Part shown: piece by piece, positions 33,835 to 41,847 of the stretch
Numbering within the stretch: the stretch's first letter is position 1
Layout of the letters: each line of letters starts with the position of its first letter
NCBI RefSeq assembly: GCF_900103455.1
Contig: NZ_FNHI01000011.1
Location: 1-64,000 of the forward strand
Origin: Streptomyces wuyuanensis
GTDB taxonomy: Bacteria > Actinomycetota > Actinomycetes > Streptomycetales > Streptomycetaceae
Direction of reading: 5' to 3'
DNA: 64,000 nt
Program-made: the position numbers and the translations under genes
The notes under the pieces: generated by a model
Told to the model about the DNA's origin: nothing
What the model saw: only the letters and a program-made list of their open reading frames with translations
Databases searched by the model: none

Positions 33835-35526
33835 GTGGGACGGAGCAGCGTGCAAGGGGAGGACACCCGGGATCGTGTCCGGCACGCCGGAGAGCAGGGC
33901 CGGTCCGGCGGCAGCGGCGTGCAGGAGCACGGCGGCTCCGCCGGCTCGGACGACGGCGGTGAGGGATCCCCAGCGGCCTCCGCCGGCAGAGGCGGCGGAC
34001 GGGCCCGGCCTCGCGGCAACCCGCGGCGCCCGGGAAAGCGCGGCAGACGCCGGACACTACGGTGGGTCGCCTCCGTGCTCTCGCTGCTCATACTCGGGAC
34101 GGCCGGGGCCGGATACCTCTACTACGAGCACCTGAACGCCAACATCAAGACGGACGACCTGAACCTCGGCAAGAACGGGATGGCCGACCACAAGGCGAAC
34201 GCCGCCGGCCAGACACCGCTGAACATCCTGCTGATCGGCTCGGACGCACGCGACTCGGCGGCGAACAAGGCACTCGGCGGCGCCCGGGACACCTTCGACG
34301 GGCCCCCGCTGGCGGATGTGCAGATGCTGGTCCATCTGTCCGCCGACCGCAGCAACATGTCGGTGATCAGCATGCCGCGCGACACCGTGCTGAAGATCCC
34401 GGAGTGCACGGACCGCAACGGCAAGGCCTTCAAGGCGACCGGCTGGACGCTCACCAACGAGTCCCTCCAACGCGGCGGGCCCGGCTGCACGGTGGCCACC
34501 TGGTACAAGCTGACCGGCATCACCATCGACCACTTCATGCAGGTCGACTTCGCCGGCGTCGTGTCCATGGCCGACGCGATCGGCGGCGTACCCGTCTGCG
34601 TCCGGCAGAACGTCCACTCCCGCAACAGCGCTGGGCAGGGGTCCGGTCTCAAGCTGAAGGCGGGGACGACCTCGGTCAAGGGCGAGCAGGCGCTGCAGTG
34701 GCTGCGCACCCGTTACGGCTTCAAGGACGGCACCGACCTGGCCCGTACGGAAGCCCAGCACATGTACATGAACTCGATGGTCCGTGAGCTGCGCAAGAGC
34801 ACCAAGCTCACCGACCCCGCCAAGCTGCGGAACCTGGCCGAGGCGGCGACGTCCGCTCTGACGGTCGACGCGGGTCTGGACACGGTGGCCAAGCTGTACG
34901 CCCTGGCCGAGGAGTTCCAGCAGGTGCCGACCGAGCGCATCACGATGACGACGATGCCGAACTTCTACACCCAGCGGCCCAATTTCGCGGGCAAGGTCGA
35001 ACCGCTGCAGCCGGACGCCGAGCAGGTGTTCCGCATGGTGCGGGAGGACATCCCGCTCGACGGGAAGGCGTCCAAGCGCAAGGCGCCGGCCGAGCCCAGG
35101 GATCCCGCCGCGGCACCCGGCGAGATCGGGGTGAGCGTGCAGAACGGCACGTACACCGATGAGTTGGGGGCGGCGAGGGGGCGCGCGACGGAGATCGCGG
35201 GCGTGCTGACGGGCAAGGGCTTCACCAGGACGACGGCGGACAAGCAGACCAATCCGCAGGACCGGACGGTGGTGTTCTATCCGAGCGCCGAGCTCGCGGG
35301 TGACGCGCTGGCCGTCGCCAAGGCCGTCGGGCTGCCCGCCTCCTCGGTGAAGAAGTCCACGGACGTCTCGGGCGTGACGCTGGTGGTGGGCGCGGACTGG
35401 CGCGAGGGCGCCGCGTACCCGAAGTCCGCGGCCAAGGACGAGGGCAAGGCCCCGTCGTCGGCGAACCCGCTCAGCGCCGGCAACACCAAGGCCTGCATGC
35501 CCGTGCAGCCCGGGTTCACCTGGTAG
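33835..35526 (+). CDS. LCP family ligase 3 with LytR C-terminal domain
   Basis: This 563-residue protein has the same architecture as LCP 2: a Gly/Arg-rich cytoplasmic N-terminus, a helix (about 82-103, WVASVLSLLILGTAGAGYLY), and an LCP domain with LNILLIGSDARDSA, VISMPRDTVLKIPEC and ARTEAQHMYMNSMVREL. A LytR_C-type domain (IGVSVQNGTYTDELGAARGR) is near the C-terminus, and the tail ends ACMPVQPGFTW. GTG 33835 is a plausible start; GTG 33850 is an alternative. It lies 50 bases downstream of LCP 2 and is closed by a strong bidirectional terminator. Confidence 0.92.
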   Translation: MGRSSVQGEDTRDRVRHAGEQGRSGGSGVQEHGGSAGSDDGGEGSPAASAGRGGGRARPRGNPRRPGKRGRRRTLRWVASVLSLLILGTAGAGYLYYEHLNANIKTDDLNLGKNGMADHKANAAGQTPLNILLIGSDARDSAANKALGGARDTFDGPPLADVQMLVHLSADRSNMSVISMPRDTVLKIPECTDRNGKAFKATGWTLTNESLQRGGPGCTVATWYKLTGITIDHFMQVDFAGVVSMADAIGGVPVCVRQNVHSRNSAGQGSGLKLKAGTTSVKGEQALQWLRTRYGFKDGTDLARTEAQHMYMNSMVRELRKSTKLTDPAKLRNLAEAATSALTVDAGLDTVAKLYALAEEFQQVPTERITMTTMPNFYTQRPNFAGKVEPLQPDAEQVFRMVREDIPLDGKASKRKAPAEPRDPAAAPGEIGVSVQNGTYTDELGAARGRATEIAGVLTGKGFTRTTADKQTNPQDRTVVFYPSAELAGDALAVAKAVGLPASSVKKSTDVSGVTLVVGADWREGAAYPKSAAKDEGKAPSSANPLSAGNTKACMPVQPGFTW

Positions 35527-35580
35527 TCCGCGGCGTCCCGTTCCGCAGGGCTCCGCACCGCGGAAGAGCCTCGATGTGAC

Positions 35581-35615
35581 GGGGCCGTCCGGCGCACAGC
35601 GCGCCGGACGGCCCC
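35581..35615. terminator. Bidirectional terminator between LCP 3 and the GT2 gene
   Basis: Perfect 15-base arms (GGGGCCGTCCGGCGC at 35581-35595 and its complement at 35601-35615) with a five-base loop, between convergent genes ending at 35526 and 35642. Confidence 0.92.
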
Positions 35616-35641
35616 GTGTACTGCGTCGTCGGCCCGCGGAA

Positions 35642-36679
35642 TCAGGCCTGCGTCGGTGCCGTCACCGCCGGCCGGCGGCTCTCGATGACCTTCTTCGCCA
35701 GCGAGCGCGGGCTCGTCAGGAAGCCGAAGCCCCACGACATGTGCATCGTCGCCAGCGCCACCGGGATCCGGACGCGGGCCTTCCACGGCAGGCCCCTGCC
35801 CGCCGGGAGCGAGCCCGCGGTGATCGCCGCGAGGTAGCCGCCGGGGATCACGAAGCCGAGCGGGGTCAGTGTCACGCCCACCACCAGGCCGGCGGCGATC
35901 GCGCAGACGGCGGTCGGCGGGGCGAGATAGCGGAGGTTGATCGAGCCGGAGTGGTAGCGCGCGACGACGTGGCGCCAGCGGCCGTAGTCCTTGTACTGCT
36001 TGGCGAGCGCCTTCACGGAGGGGCGCGGCCGGTACTGGACCCTGAGCTCCGGGGAGAACCAGATCAGGCCGCCGGCCTCGCGGATGCGGAAGTTCAGCTC
36101 CCAGTCCTGGGCGCGGATGAACTCCTCGTTGTAGCCGCCCTGCTGCTCCAGCGCCTCACGGCGGAACACGCCCAGGTACACGGTCTCGGCGGGGCCCGCG
36201 TCACCGCCGGTGTGGAAGGCGGCGTTGCCCACGCCGATCTTCGAGGTCATCGCCGCGGCGACGGCGTGCTCCCAGTCGTTCTCGCCCTCGGCGTGCATGA
36301 CGCCGCCGACGTTCTGCGCGCCGGTCTCCTCCAGGAGCCGCACGGCGGTCGCGATGTAGTTCGGCGACAGCATCCCGTGCCCGTCGACGCGGACGACGAT
36401 CGGATGGCGGGACGCCTTGATCGCGGCGTTGAGCGCCGCGGGCGTACGGCCGGTGGGATTGGGAACCGTGTGCACCCGGCCCCAGGGGTTCGACGCCGTC
36501 TCGCGCACCAGCTCGGCGGCGATCTCGTCGGTGCGGTCCGTCGACGGGCCGAGCGCGATCACCACCTCCATCTCACCTGCGTAGTCCTGCTGCAGGATGT
36601 GGCGGACGGCGTCGCGCAGATGTCGTTCCTCGTTGAGGACCGGCATGATCACGGAGACGGCGGGCGGGGCGGCTGGCAT
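35642..36679 (-). CDS. Glycosyltransferase family 2
   Basis: This 345-residue membrane-associated GT-A enzyme has the N-terminal catalytic domain VSVIMPVLNEERHLRDAV, then NPTGRTPAALNAAIKASRHP with VVRVDGHGMLSP (DxD-like) and FIRAQDWELNFRIREAGG. Two or three C-terminal hydrophobic segments (AVCAIAAGLVVGVTLTPLGF) follow. It resembles succinoglycan/ExoA-type transferases acting on lipid-linked sugars. ATG 36679 begins MPAAPPAVSVI. Its position inside the LCP cluster, divergent from LCP 4, suggests it builds the glycan that one of these ligases transfers, which is inference. Confidence 0.9.
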   Translation of the reverse strand: MPAAPPAVSVIMPVLNEERHLRDAVRHILQQDYAGEMEVVIALGPSTDRTDEIAAELVRETASNPWGRVHTVPNPTGRTPAALNAAIKASRHPIVVRVDGHGMLSPNYIATAVRLLEETGAQNVGGVMHAEGENDWEHAVAAAMTSKIGVGNAAFHTGGDAGPAETVYLGVFRREALEQQGGYNEEFIRAQDWELNFRIREAGGLIWFSPELRVQYRPRPSVKALAKQYKDYGRWRHVVARYHSGSINLRYLAPPTAVCAIAAGLVVGVTLTPLGFVIPGGYLAAITAGSLPAGRGLPWKARVRIPVALATMHMSWGFGFLTSPRSLAKKVIESRRPAVTAPTQA

Positions 36680-36867
36680 GGGTTCCTCGGGGTCCGGGGG
36701 TCGTCCCCCGGGAGACAACGGCCTCGGGGAGACAGCGGCGTCGCCCGCCACGTTACCGCGAACGGGGGACAGCGATGCGCGCCTCCCCTCGGCCTCCCCG
36801 TGCCGCAGATCGTATGGGCCTACGGTGCTCAGGATCACCGGTCTGCTGCCCCGCGGAGGTGCCCCTC

Positions 36868-38451
36868 GTGCCCACACCGCCCCGCTCGCCCCGTCCGCGA
36901 CCGGCGGCGGCCCGTCCGAGGCCGGTTCCCGGGCCGACGGCGGGCCGCCCGAGACCGGCGGCACAGCGCCGGGGAGGCGCGGCACAGCGACAGGGGTCGG
37001 CGGGGAGGAGCGGACGGGGGGCGGCTCCGCGCCCGCGCGGCCGGGGGCAGGAGGAGCGGCCCCGCTGGGCGATGCGGGTGGTGACGACCCTCTCGGTGCT
37101 CGTGCTCGGCGTGGGTGGCATCGGTCACGCCCTGGTGACCGGGCTGGACAGCGGCATCGGCCGGGTCGACCCCTTCAGGGACATGAAGAACCGACCGGAG
37201 GACGGGAACGGGATGAACATCCTGCTCGTCGGCACCGACGGCCGGGACACGGTCACCAAGGAGGAGCGCCACAAGTACCGGCTCGGCGGCGCCCCCTGCC
37301 GCTGCACCGACACGATCATGCTGGTGCACATCTCCGAGGACCGGGAGCGGGCGAGCATCGTGAGCCTCCCCCGTGACTCGTACGCGGAGATCCCCGCCCA
37401 CACGGACCTGACCACCGGCAAGAAGCACGGCCTGCACGCCGTGAAGCTGAACGCGGCGTACGCGGAGGGCGGCCCCGCGCTGACCGTGAAGACCGTCGAG
37501 GATCTGACGAGGGTGAAGGTCGACCACTACCTCGAGGTCGACTTCCGCAGCTTCATGAAGACCGTCGACGCGGTGGGCGGGGTCGAGGTCTGCACGGTAC
37601 GGCCGATGAAGGACACCCACTCCGGCCTCGACCTCAAGGCCGGGACGCACCGGCTCGACGGCGCGAAGGCACTGCAGTACGTGCGGGCCCGCCATGTCGA
37701 CGGGGCGGCGGACCTGGGGCGGATGCAGCGCCAGCAGCGGTTCGTGGCGGCGCTGGTGCAGCAGGCCACCGGCAGCGGGGTGCTGCTGAACCCGGTGAAG
37801 TTCCGCCAGGTCAGCACGGCCGCGCTGGACTCCGTGCGGGCCGACCGGGGGTTCGGCACCGACCAGCTGCTCACTCTGGGCAAGGCGATGCGGAGCTTCA
37901 CGCCGGCGTCGACGGAGTTCGTCTCCGTCCCCGTCAAGGACCCGAGCTTCCCGGTGAAGGGCGTCGGCTCGACGGTGAAGTGGGACCGGGTCAAGGCGGA
38001 GCGGCTCTTCAGTGCCCTGCGCGAGGACAGGCCGCTCGCTCCGGAGCGTCCGCGGTCGGCGGCCTCCGCCCGCACCGCCAGGATCGTCGACGTCCCGCCG
38101 AAGCAGATCCGGGTGCAGGTCTACAACGGGACGCAGCTGGACGGGCTCGGCTCCCGGGTGGACGCCGCACTGAAGGCGACCGGTTTCGACACGACGCGGG
38201 CCCCGCTGAACGGCAGCGACCGCAGCGTGAAGCGGACCTTCATCACCTACGACCCGCGCTGGGACCGCTCGGCCAGGTCCCTGGCCGTGGCGCTGCCCGG
38301 CGCCGAGTTGCGGCCCGTGAAAGGCCAGGGCCCGACGCTGAAGGTGACGGCGGGCTCCGGCTTCACGTCGGTGACCCCCGTCCGGGCGGACACCCCGCGG
38401 GCCAGGGGCGTCTTCGGTGCCATCACCGGCGACGAGGTCCTCTGCCGCTGA
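36868..38451 (+). CDS. LCP family ligase 4 with LytR C-terminal domain
   Basis: This is a 527-residue LCP protein. The first 75 residues are extremely rich in Pro, Arg and Ala (cytoplasmic, probably disordered), then a helix (VVTTLSVLVLGVGGIGHALV), then the LCP domain with MNILLVGTDGRDTVT, CRCTDTIMLVHISED, SLPRDSYAEIP and GRMQRQQRFVAALVQQ. The C-terminal LytR_C-type region has IRVQVYNGTQLDGLGSRVDA. I chose GTG 36868 because GGAGGT lies seven bases upstream; the frame is open to 36775. It is divergent from the GT2 gene and convergent with the thioesterase gene. Confidence 0.9.
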   Translation: MPTPPRSPRPRPAAARPRPVPGPTAGRPRPAAQRRGGAAQRQGSAGRSGRGAAPRPRGRGQEERPRWAMRVVTTLSVLVLGVGGIGHALVTGLDSGIGRVDPFRDMKNRPEDGNGMNILLVGTDGRDTVTKEERHKYRLGGAPCRCTDTIMLVHISEDRERASIVSLPRDSYAEIPAHTDLTTGKKHGLHAVKLNAAYAEGGPALTVKTVEDLTRVKVDHYLEVDFRSFMKTVDAVGGVEVCTVRPMKDTHSGLDLKAGTHRLDGAKALQYVRARHVDGAADLGRMQRQQRFVAALVQQATGSGVLLNPVKFRQVSTAALDSVRADRGFGTDQLLTLGKAMRSFTPASTEFVSVPVKDPSFPVKGVGSTVKWDRVKAERLFSALREDRPLAPERPRSAASARTARIVDVPPKQIRVQVYNGTQLDGLGSRVDAALKATGFDTTRAPLNGSDRSVKRTFITYDPRWDRSARSLAVALPGAELRPVKGQGPTLKVTAGSGFTSVTPVRADTPRARGVFGAITGDEVLCR

Positions 38452-38462
38452 CGCGGGGCGGC

Positions 38463-38500
38463 GGTGCACCGGGGCCGTCGGCAGTCGGTTCCGGTGCACC
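38463..38500. terminator. Hairpin between convergent LCP 4 and thioesterase genes
   Basis: GGTGCACCGG (38463-38472) pairs with CCGGTGCACC (38491-38500) across an 18-base loop. The position between two convergent stop codons (38451 and 38525) suggests a shared terminator; the loop is longer than usual. Confidence 0.55.
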
Positions 38501-38524
38501 CGGGCGCGGGCGCCGGGGAGGGCG

Positions 38525-39073
38525 TCAGTCCTCGTATCCCTCGGCCGCGCGGCGCTCGCGCAGTTCCTTGATCGCGCGGCGGCGGGCCAGCCGGTGGGTG
38601 CGGCGGATCTGCGCCTCCTGGTACCGCCTCTTGTCGCGCTCGGTCTCGGGGACCACCGGCGGGACGGGACGGGGCTTGCCGTCCGCGTCGACGGCGGCGA
38701 AGACCAGATAGGCGGAGCCGACCTGGGTCGCGGGGGTGGACTCGTTCCACCGCTCGGCGAGCACCCGGACGCCGACCTCCATCGAGGACCGGCCGGTCCA
38801 ATTGACCTGGGCCTTCACATGCACGAGGTCCCCCACCCTGACCGGCTCCAGGAAGACCATCTCGTCCATGGAGGCCGTGACCGCCGGTCCGCCGGAGTGC
38901 CGGCCGGCGACGGCGCCCGCCGCGTCGTCCACCAATTTCATGATCACTCCGCCGTGCACGGTCCCGAGGAGATTGGTGTCACTGTGCGTCATGATGTGGC
39001 TGAGGGTCGTACGCGAAGCCGATGTCGGCTTACCCGGAATATCGCTCTCCGAGCGCTGGGCCTGGTCTGTCAT
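38525..39073 (-). CDS. Hotdog-fold acyl-CoA thioesterase
   Basis: This 182-residue cytosolic enzyme hydrolyses acyl-CoA thioesters. The hotdog core is TLSHIMTHSDTNLLGTVHGG with VIMKLVDDAAGAVAGRH, containing the conserved Asn/Asp and His-Gly-Gly elements of the YciA/ACOT subgroup, followed by MDEMVFLEPVRVGDLVHVKA. The C-terminal 40 residues are strongly basic (RRTHRLARRRAIKELRERRA). ATG 39073 is preceded closely by GGAGG. Its position among LCP genes is probably historical, with no clear functional link. Confidence 0.88.
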   Translation of the reverse strand: MTDQAQRSESDIPGKPTSASRTTLSHIMTHSDTNLLGTVHGGVIMKLVDDAAGAVAGRHSGGPAVTASMDEMVFLEPVRVGDLVHVKAQVNWTGRSSMEVGVRVLAERWNESTPATQVGSAYLVFAAVDADGKPRPVPPVVPETERDKRRYQEAQIRRTHRLARRRAIKELRERRAAEGYED

Positions 39074-39192
39074 GCCCTCCACCCTATGCGGGCACCTGCG
39101 CACCGCCGCATTGCATCAGGTTCGCAACAGCCCCGGTGCGATTTGTCACCCGCCCTGTCGGGCCTTCGGCCACGGCCTGCACACTGTTCCGC

Positions 39193-40419
39193 ATGAATGA
39201 CTGGCCCGATGGATACGGACACGGCAGCCGGGGCGCGGAACCCGAGGGTCCGCGTGTGATGCGCCATGTGCAGCGACGCCCGATCCCGCAGCAGCCGCAG
39301 GGGTACGACGACAGGTACGACGCCCCGTACGACAGCGGGTACAACACGGGCCAGGTCTACGGTTCGCCGTCCGGCCGGGGACACGGGGGGAACGGCGGGG
39401 ACGACGGCTACGGCGCGCCGCCCGCCTACGGCCGCCCGGCTCCCGACTGGCGCCGGCGCCTCAAGGTCGGCTCGGTCACCGTGCTCGTGCTGGCCCTCGG
39501 GGTCTCCATAGGCACGTACTTCTGGGCCGACTCCAAGGTGCGCCGCGAGGTCGACCTCTCCAAGGTCATAGAGCGGCCCGCGGAGGGCGACTGCACGACG
39601 TACCTGATCGTCGGCTCCGACAGCCGTGAGGGCATGTCGTCGGAGGACAAGAAGCGCCTGCACACCGGCTCCGCCGACGGCAAGCGCACCGACTCGATGA
39701 TGATCCTCGCCGCCTGCGGCAGCGGGAACACCATGATCTCGCTCCCCCGCGACTCGGACGTGGAGATCCCGTCCTTCGTGGGTTCCGAGTCCGGCAAGAC
39801 CTTCCCGGGCGAGGGCCGCCGGGTGAAGCTCAACGCGGCGTACGCGGAGGACGGCCCCGAGCTGCTGGTCCGCACCGTCGAGCACAACACCGGCCTGCGG
39901 ATCGACCACTACGCGGAGATCGGCTTCGCCGGCTTCGCGAACATCGTGGACTCCCTCGGCGGCGTCGAGATGGACATCCCCAAGGCCTTCAAGGACAAGA
40001 AGTCCGGCGCCGACTTCCAGGCGGGCAAGCAGACCCTGAACGGCGAGCAGGCGCTCGCCTTCGTCCGGACCCGTTACGCCTTCGCCGGCAGCGACCTGGA
40101 CCGCACCAAGAACCAGCAGAAGTTCCTCGCCGCGCTGGCCAACCAGGCCGCGACCCCCGGCACGATCCTCAATCCGTTCAAGCTCTACCCGACCCTGGGC
40201 TCGGGCCTGGACACCCTGATCGTCGACAAGGACATGTCCCTGTTCGACCTCGGGCAGATGTTCTTCGCGATGAAGGGCATCAGCGGCGGCGACGGCAAGT
40301 CGATGAACATACCGATCTCCGGCAGCCGCGGCGGGAACCTGGTCTGGGACAAGGAGAAGGTGCGCCAGCTGGTGAACCAGATCAAGAACGACGAGAAGGT
40401 CACCGTCACCGCCGACTGA
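39193..40419 (+). CDS. LCP family ligase 5
   Basis: This is a 408-residue LCP protein. The cytoplasmic N-terminus (about 1-85) is rich in Tyr, Gly, Asp and Pro (YDDRYDAPYDSGYNTGQVYG), then a helix (VTVLVLALGVSIGTYFW), then the LCP domain with TTYLIVGSDSREGMS, SLPRDSDVEIPSF, LNAAYAEDGPELLVRTVEHN and SDLDRTKNQQKFLAALANQ. There is no LytR_C domain. ATG 39193 gives MNDWPDGYGHGSRG. It is divergent from the thioesterase gene and followed by an 11-base-stem terminator. Confidence 0.92.
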   Translation: MNDWPDGYGHGSRGAEPEGPRVMRHVQRRPIPQQPQGYDDRYDAPYDSGYNTGQVYGSPSGRGHGGNGGDDGYGAPPAYGRPAPDWRRRLKVGSVTVLVLALGVSIGTYFWADSKVRREVDLSKVIERPAEGDCTTYLIVGSDSREGMSSEDKKRLHTGSADGKRTDSMMILAACGSGNTMISLPRDSDVEIPSFVGSESGKTFPGEGRRVKLNAAYAEDGPELLVRTVEHNTGLRIDHYAEIGFAGFANIVDSLGGVEMDIPKAFKDKKSGADFQAGKQTLNGEQALAFVRTRYAFAGSDLDRTKNQQKFLAALANQAATPGTILNPFKLYPTLGSGLDTLIVDKDMSLFDLGQMFFAMKGISGGDGKSMNIPISGSRGGNLVWDKEKVRQLVNQIKNDEKVTVTAD

Positions 40420-40479
40420 CACGGGCGGACGCGACCGGCGACCGACGCGGGCCGCGGTCGCTCACGGACCGGTGCCGAA

Positions 40480-40508
40480 GGGCCGTCGCCATGCACGGGC
40501 GACGGCCC
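40480..40508 (+). terminator. Terminator after LCP 5
   Basis: GGGCCGTCGCC (40480-40490) pairs with GGCGACGGCCC (40498-40508) around a seven-base loop, 60 bases after the LCP 5 stop. Confidence 0.8.
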
Positions 40509-40667
40509 CTCGCCGGTCCGGGGACCGATCCTCGCGGGCCACCAAGAAGGTCGGCAAGCCGGCTTCGACAAGATCGGGACGGTTCGCGCGAATGTCATGC
40601 CACGGGAGGGGGCGGCGTCCCGCCGCCGTGCGAAACCGCCGCCCGCCCCCGTCCCAACCCTTGCTCT

Positions 40668-40688
40668 ATCTATCGAGATTCGATAGAT
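40668..40688 (+). promoter_or_regulatory. Inverted repeat upstream of the DUF2975/HTH genes (operator candidate 1)
   Basis: ATCTATCGA-GAT-TCGATAGAT: perfect nine-base arms around a three-base centre, in an unusually AT-rich island 31-51 bases before the DUF2975 start. The symmetry and location are those of a repressor operator; the HTH protein encoded by the second gene of the pair is the natural candidate. Confidence 0.7.
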
Positions 40689-40690
40689 TT

Positions 40691-40707
40691 CCATCGCAAC
40701 TCGATGG
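40691..40707 (+). promoter_or_regulatory. Second inverted repeat, operator candidate 2
   Basis: CCATCG-CAACT-CGATGG: six-base arms, directly adjacent to the first repeat and overlapping the ribosome-site region. Both share the ATCG/CGAT half-site, consistent with two dimers of one regulator. Confidence 0.55.
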
Positions 40708-40718
40708 AAGGGTGGGTC

Positions 40719-41210
40719 ATGGGAAAGCTGGCAGTGCACGCGCTTCGCGCCGTGCTCGTGGTGGTACTCGCCGGCACCGTTTTCGTACAGGCAGGGACGG
40801 TGTGGGTGTTGGTCAGCGGGAACGACCCGGAGGACGGGTCGCTCCCGCTGGCCCCGCTGCGCGTGATCACGATCCTGGGCATGGTGTCGGCCCAGGTCGC
40901 CCTGGTCTGCGTATGGCGGCTGGTGACGATGGTGCGACGCGGAACCGTGTTCTCCCATGCCGCCTTCCGGTACGTGGACGGCGTGATCGGCGCGATCGTG
41001 GCGGCTGCCCTGTTGTGGTTCGCGGTCACGGTCCTCAATGCGCCGGGCCAGCGGGACGACCCGGGCGTCACCGTCATCATGGGCGGGGTCGGCGTGGCCA
41101 TCCTGGGGGTCGCGCTCATCGTGCTCGTGCTGCGGATTCTGCTCGCCCAGGCCGTCGCGCGCGACGTCGAAGCGGCGCAGATGCAGGCCGAGTTGGACGA
41201 GGTGATCTGA
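40719..41210 (+). CDS. DUF2975 family membrane protein
   Basis: This 163-residue protein has four hydrophobic helices (VVVLAGTVFVQAGTVWVLV, VITILGMVSAQVALVCVWRL, GVIGAIVAAALLWFAVTV, IMGGVGVAILGVALIVLVLR) and a short acidic tail, matching DUF2975. ATG 40719 follows GGAAGG at seven bases; an in-frame ATG at 40704 lies inside the inverted repeat. Its TGA stop overlaps the start of the HTH gene by one base. DUF2975 proteins are commonly paired with small Xre-type regulators, and a membrane sensor-plus-regulator unit is a reasonable inference. Confidence 0.88.
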   Translation: MGKLAVHALRAVLVVVLAGTVFVQAGTVWVLVSGNDPEDGSLPLAPLRVITILGMVSAQVALVCVWRLVTMVRRGTVFSHAAFRYVDGVIGAIVAAALLWFAVTVLNAPGQRDDPGVTVIMGGVGVAILGVALIVLVLRILLAQAVARDVEAAQMQAELDEVI

Positions 41211-41431
41211 TGCCGATCGTCGTCGACATCGACGTGATGCTGGCCAGGCGGAAGATGTCCGTGGGCGAGCTCGCGGACCGCGTAGGGATCACGCCCGCCA
41301 ATCTGGCGGTACTGAAGAACGGCCGCGCCAAGGCGGTGCGCTTCGCGACGCTCGCCGCGCTCTGCGAGGTGTTCAAATGCCAGCCGGGCGACCTGCTGCG
41401 CTGGGAGGCCGAGGATGCCGCGGGCGGATGA
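41210..41431 (+). CDS. Small Xre/Cro-type HTH regulator
   Basis: This 73-residue DNA-binding protein is almost entirely one helix-turn-helix domain: VDIDVMLARRKMSVGELADR, then VGITPANLAVLKNGRAKAVR and FATLAALCEVFKCQPGDLLR. It matches the YozG-like subgroup that accompanies DUF2975 proteins. Start and stop overlap with the upstream gene (TGATG), so the pair is translationally coupled. Autoregulation through the inverted repeats at 40668-40707 is the likely control. Confidence 0.9.
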   Translation: MPIVVDIDVMLARRKMSVGELADRVGITPANLAVLKNGRAKAVRFATLAALCEVFKCQPGDLLRWEAEDAAGG

Positions 41432-41835
41432 CGTGCCCCGGGGCCGGCCGTGGATCGCCGATCACCCGCAGCACCGCCCTGACCCCGTTGGGCGGATTCC
41501 GGTTGACCTGCACCGCACCAGGCGCGTGGCGGCCCCTGTGCAGAGGGGGGCCGATCAGCGCGGCCGGGCAGCCATCGCAACCATGCCGGCGCCCGGTGCC
41601 GATGACCCCACGGAGGCGTCAGCGCGGTCGCCTGATCCGCCTACGACACAGCCCCCGGCATCACGGCCGGGGGCTGTGCTGTTTGTGCTGGTCAGCGCCC
41701 GTTTCCGGGGCGCTCGCTCCCCAGGATCTCCCCAGCACGACACGCCCGGAAGCGGCCTTGGTCAGGCCACAAGGGGCAGTAAGCCGAGAACGGCTCTGAG
41801 GAACCTCAGAACGCCCCCTGACCTGCAAAAACCTG
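41432..41835. other. 404-base gene-free interval with several hairpins
   Basis: No credible gene. It holds a strong hairpin (41647-41678, listed separately), a TCTGAGG-AA-CCTCAGA palindrome at 41795-41810, and the terminator of the acyl-CoA dehydrogenase at its right edge. The composition is less GC-biased than its surroundings. It could be remnant DNA, but no recombinase or att core is demonstrable. Confidence 0.45.
41647..41678. terminator. Strong hairpin downstream of the HTH gene
   Basis: Perfect 13-base arms, CACAGCCCCCGGC (41647-41659) and its complement (41666-41678), with loop ATCACG, followed on the plus strand by CTGTTTGTGCTG. It lies 216 bases after the HTH stop, so it may end that operon or serve both strands. 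Confidence 0.75.
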
Positions 41836-41847
41836 CTACGGCAGGTT
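41827..41847 (-). terminator. Intrinsic terminator overlapping the acyl-CoA dehydrogenase stop codon
   Basis: On the minus strand, AACCTGC-CGTA-GCAGGTT is followed directly by more T residues (five Ts in all from 41831 to 41827). The stem includes the stop codon. A true T-run terminator is unusual in this GC-rich genome. Confidence 0.75.
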
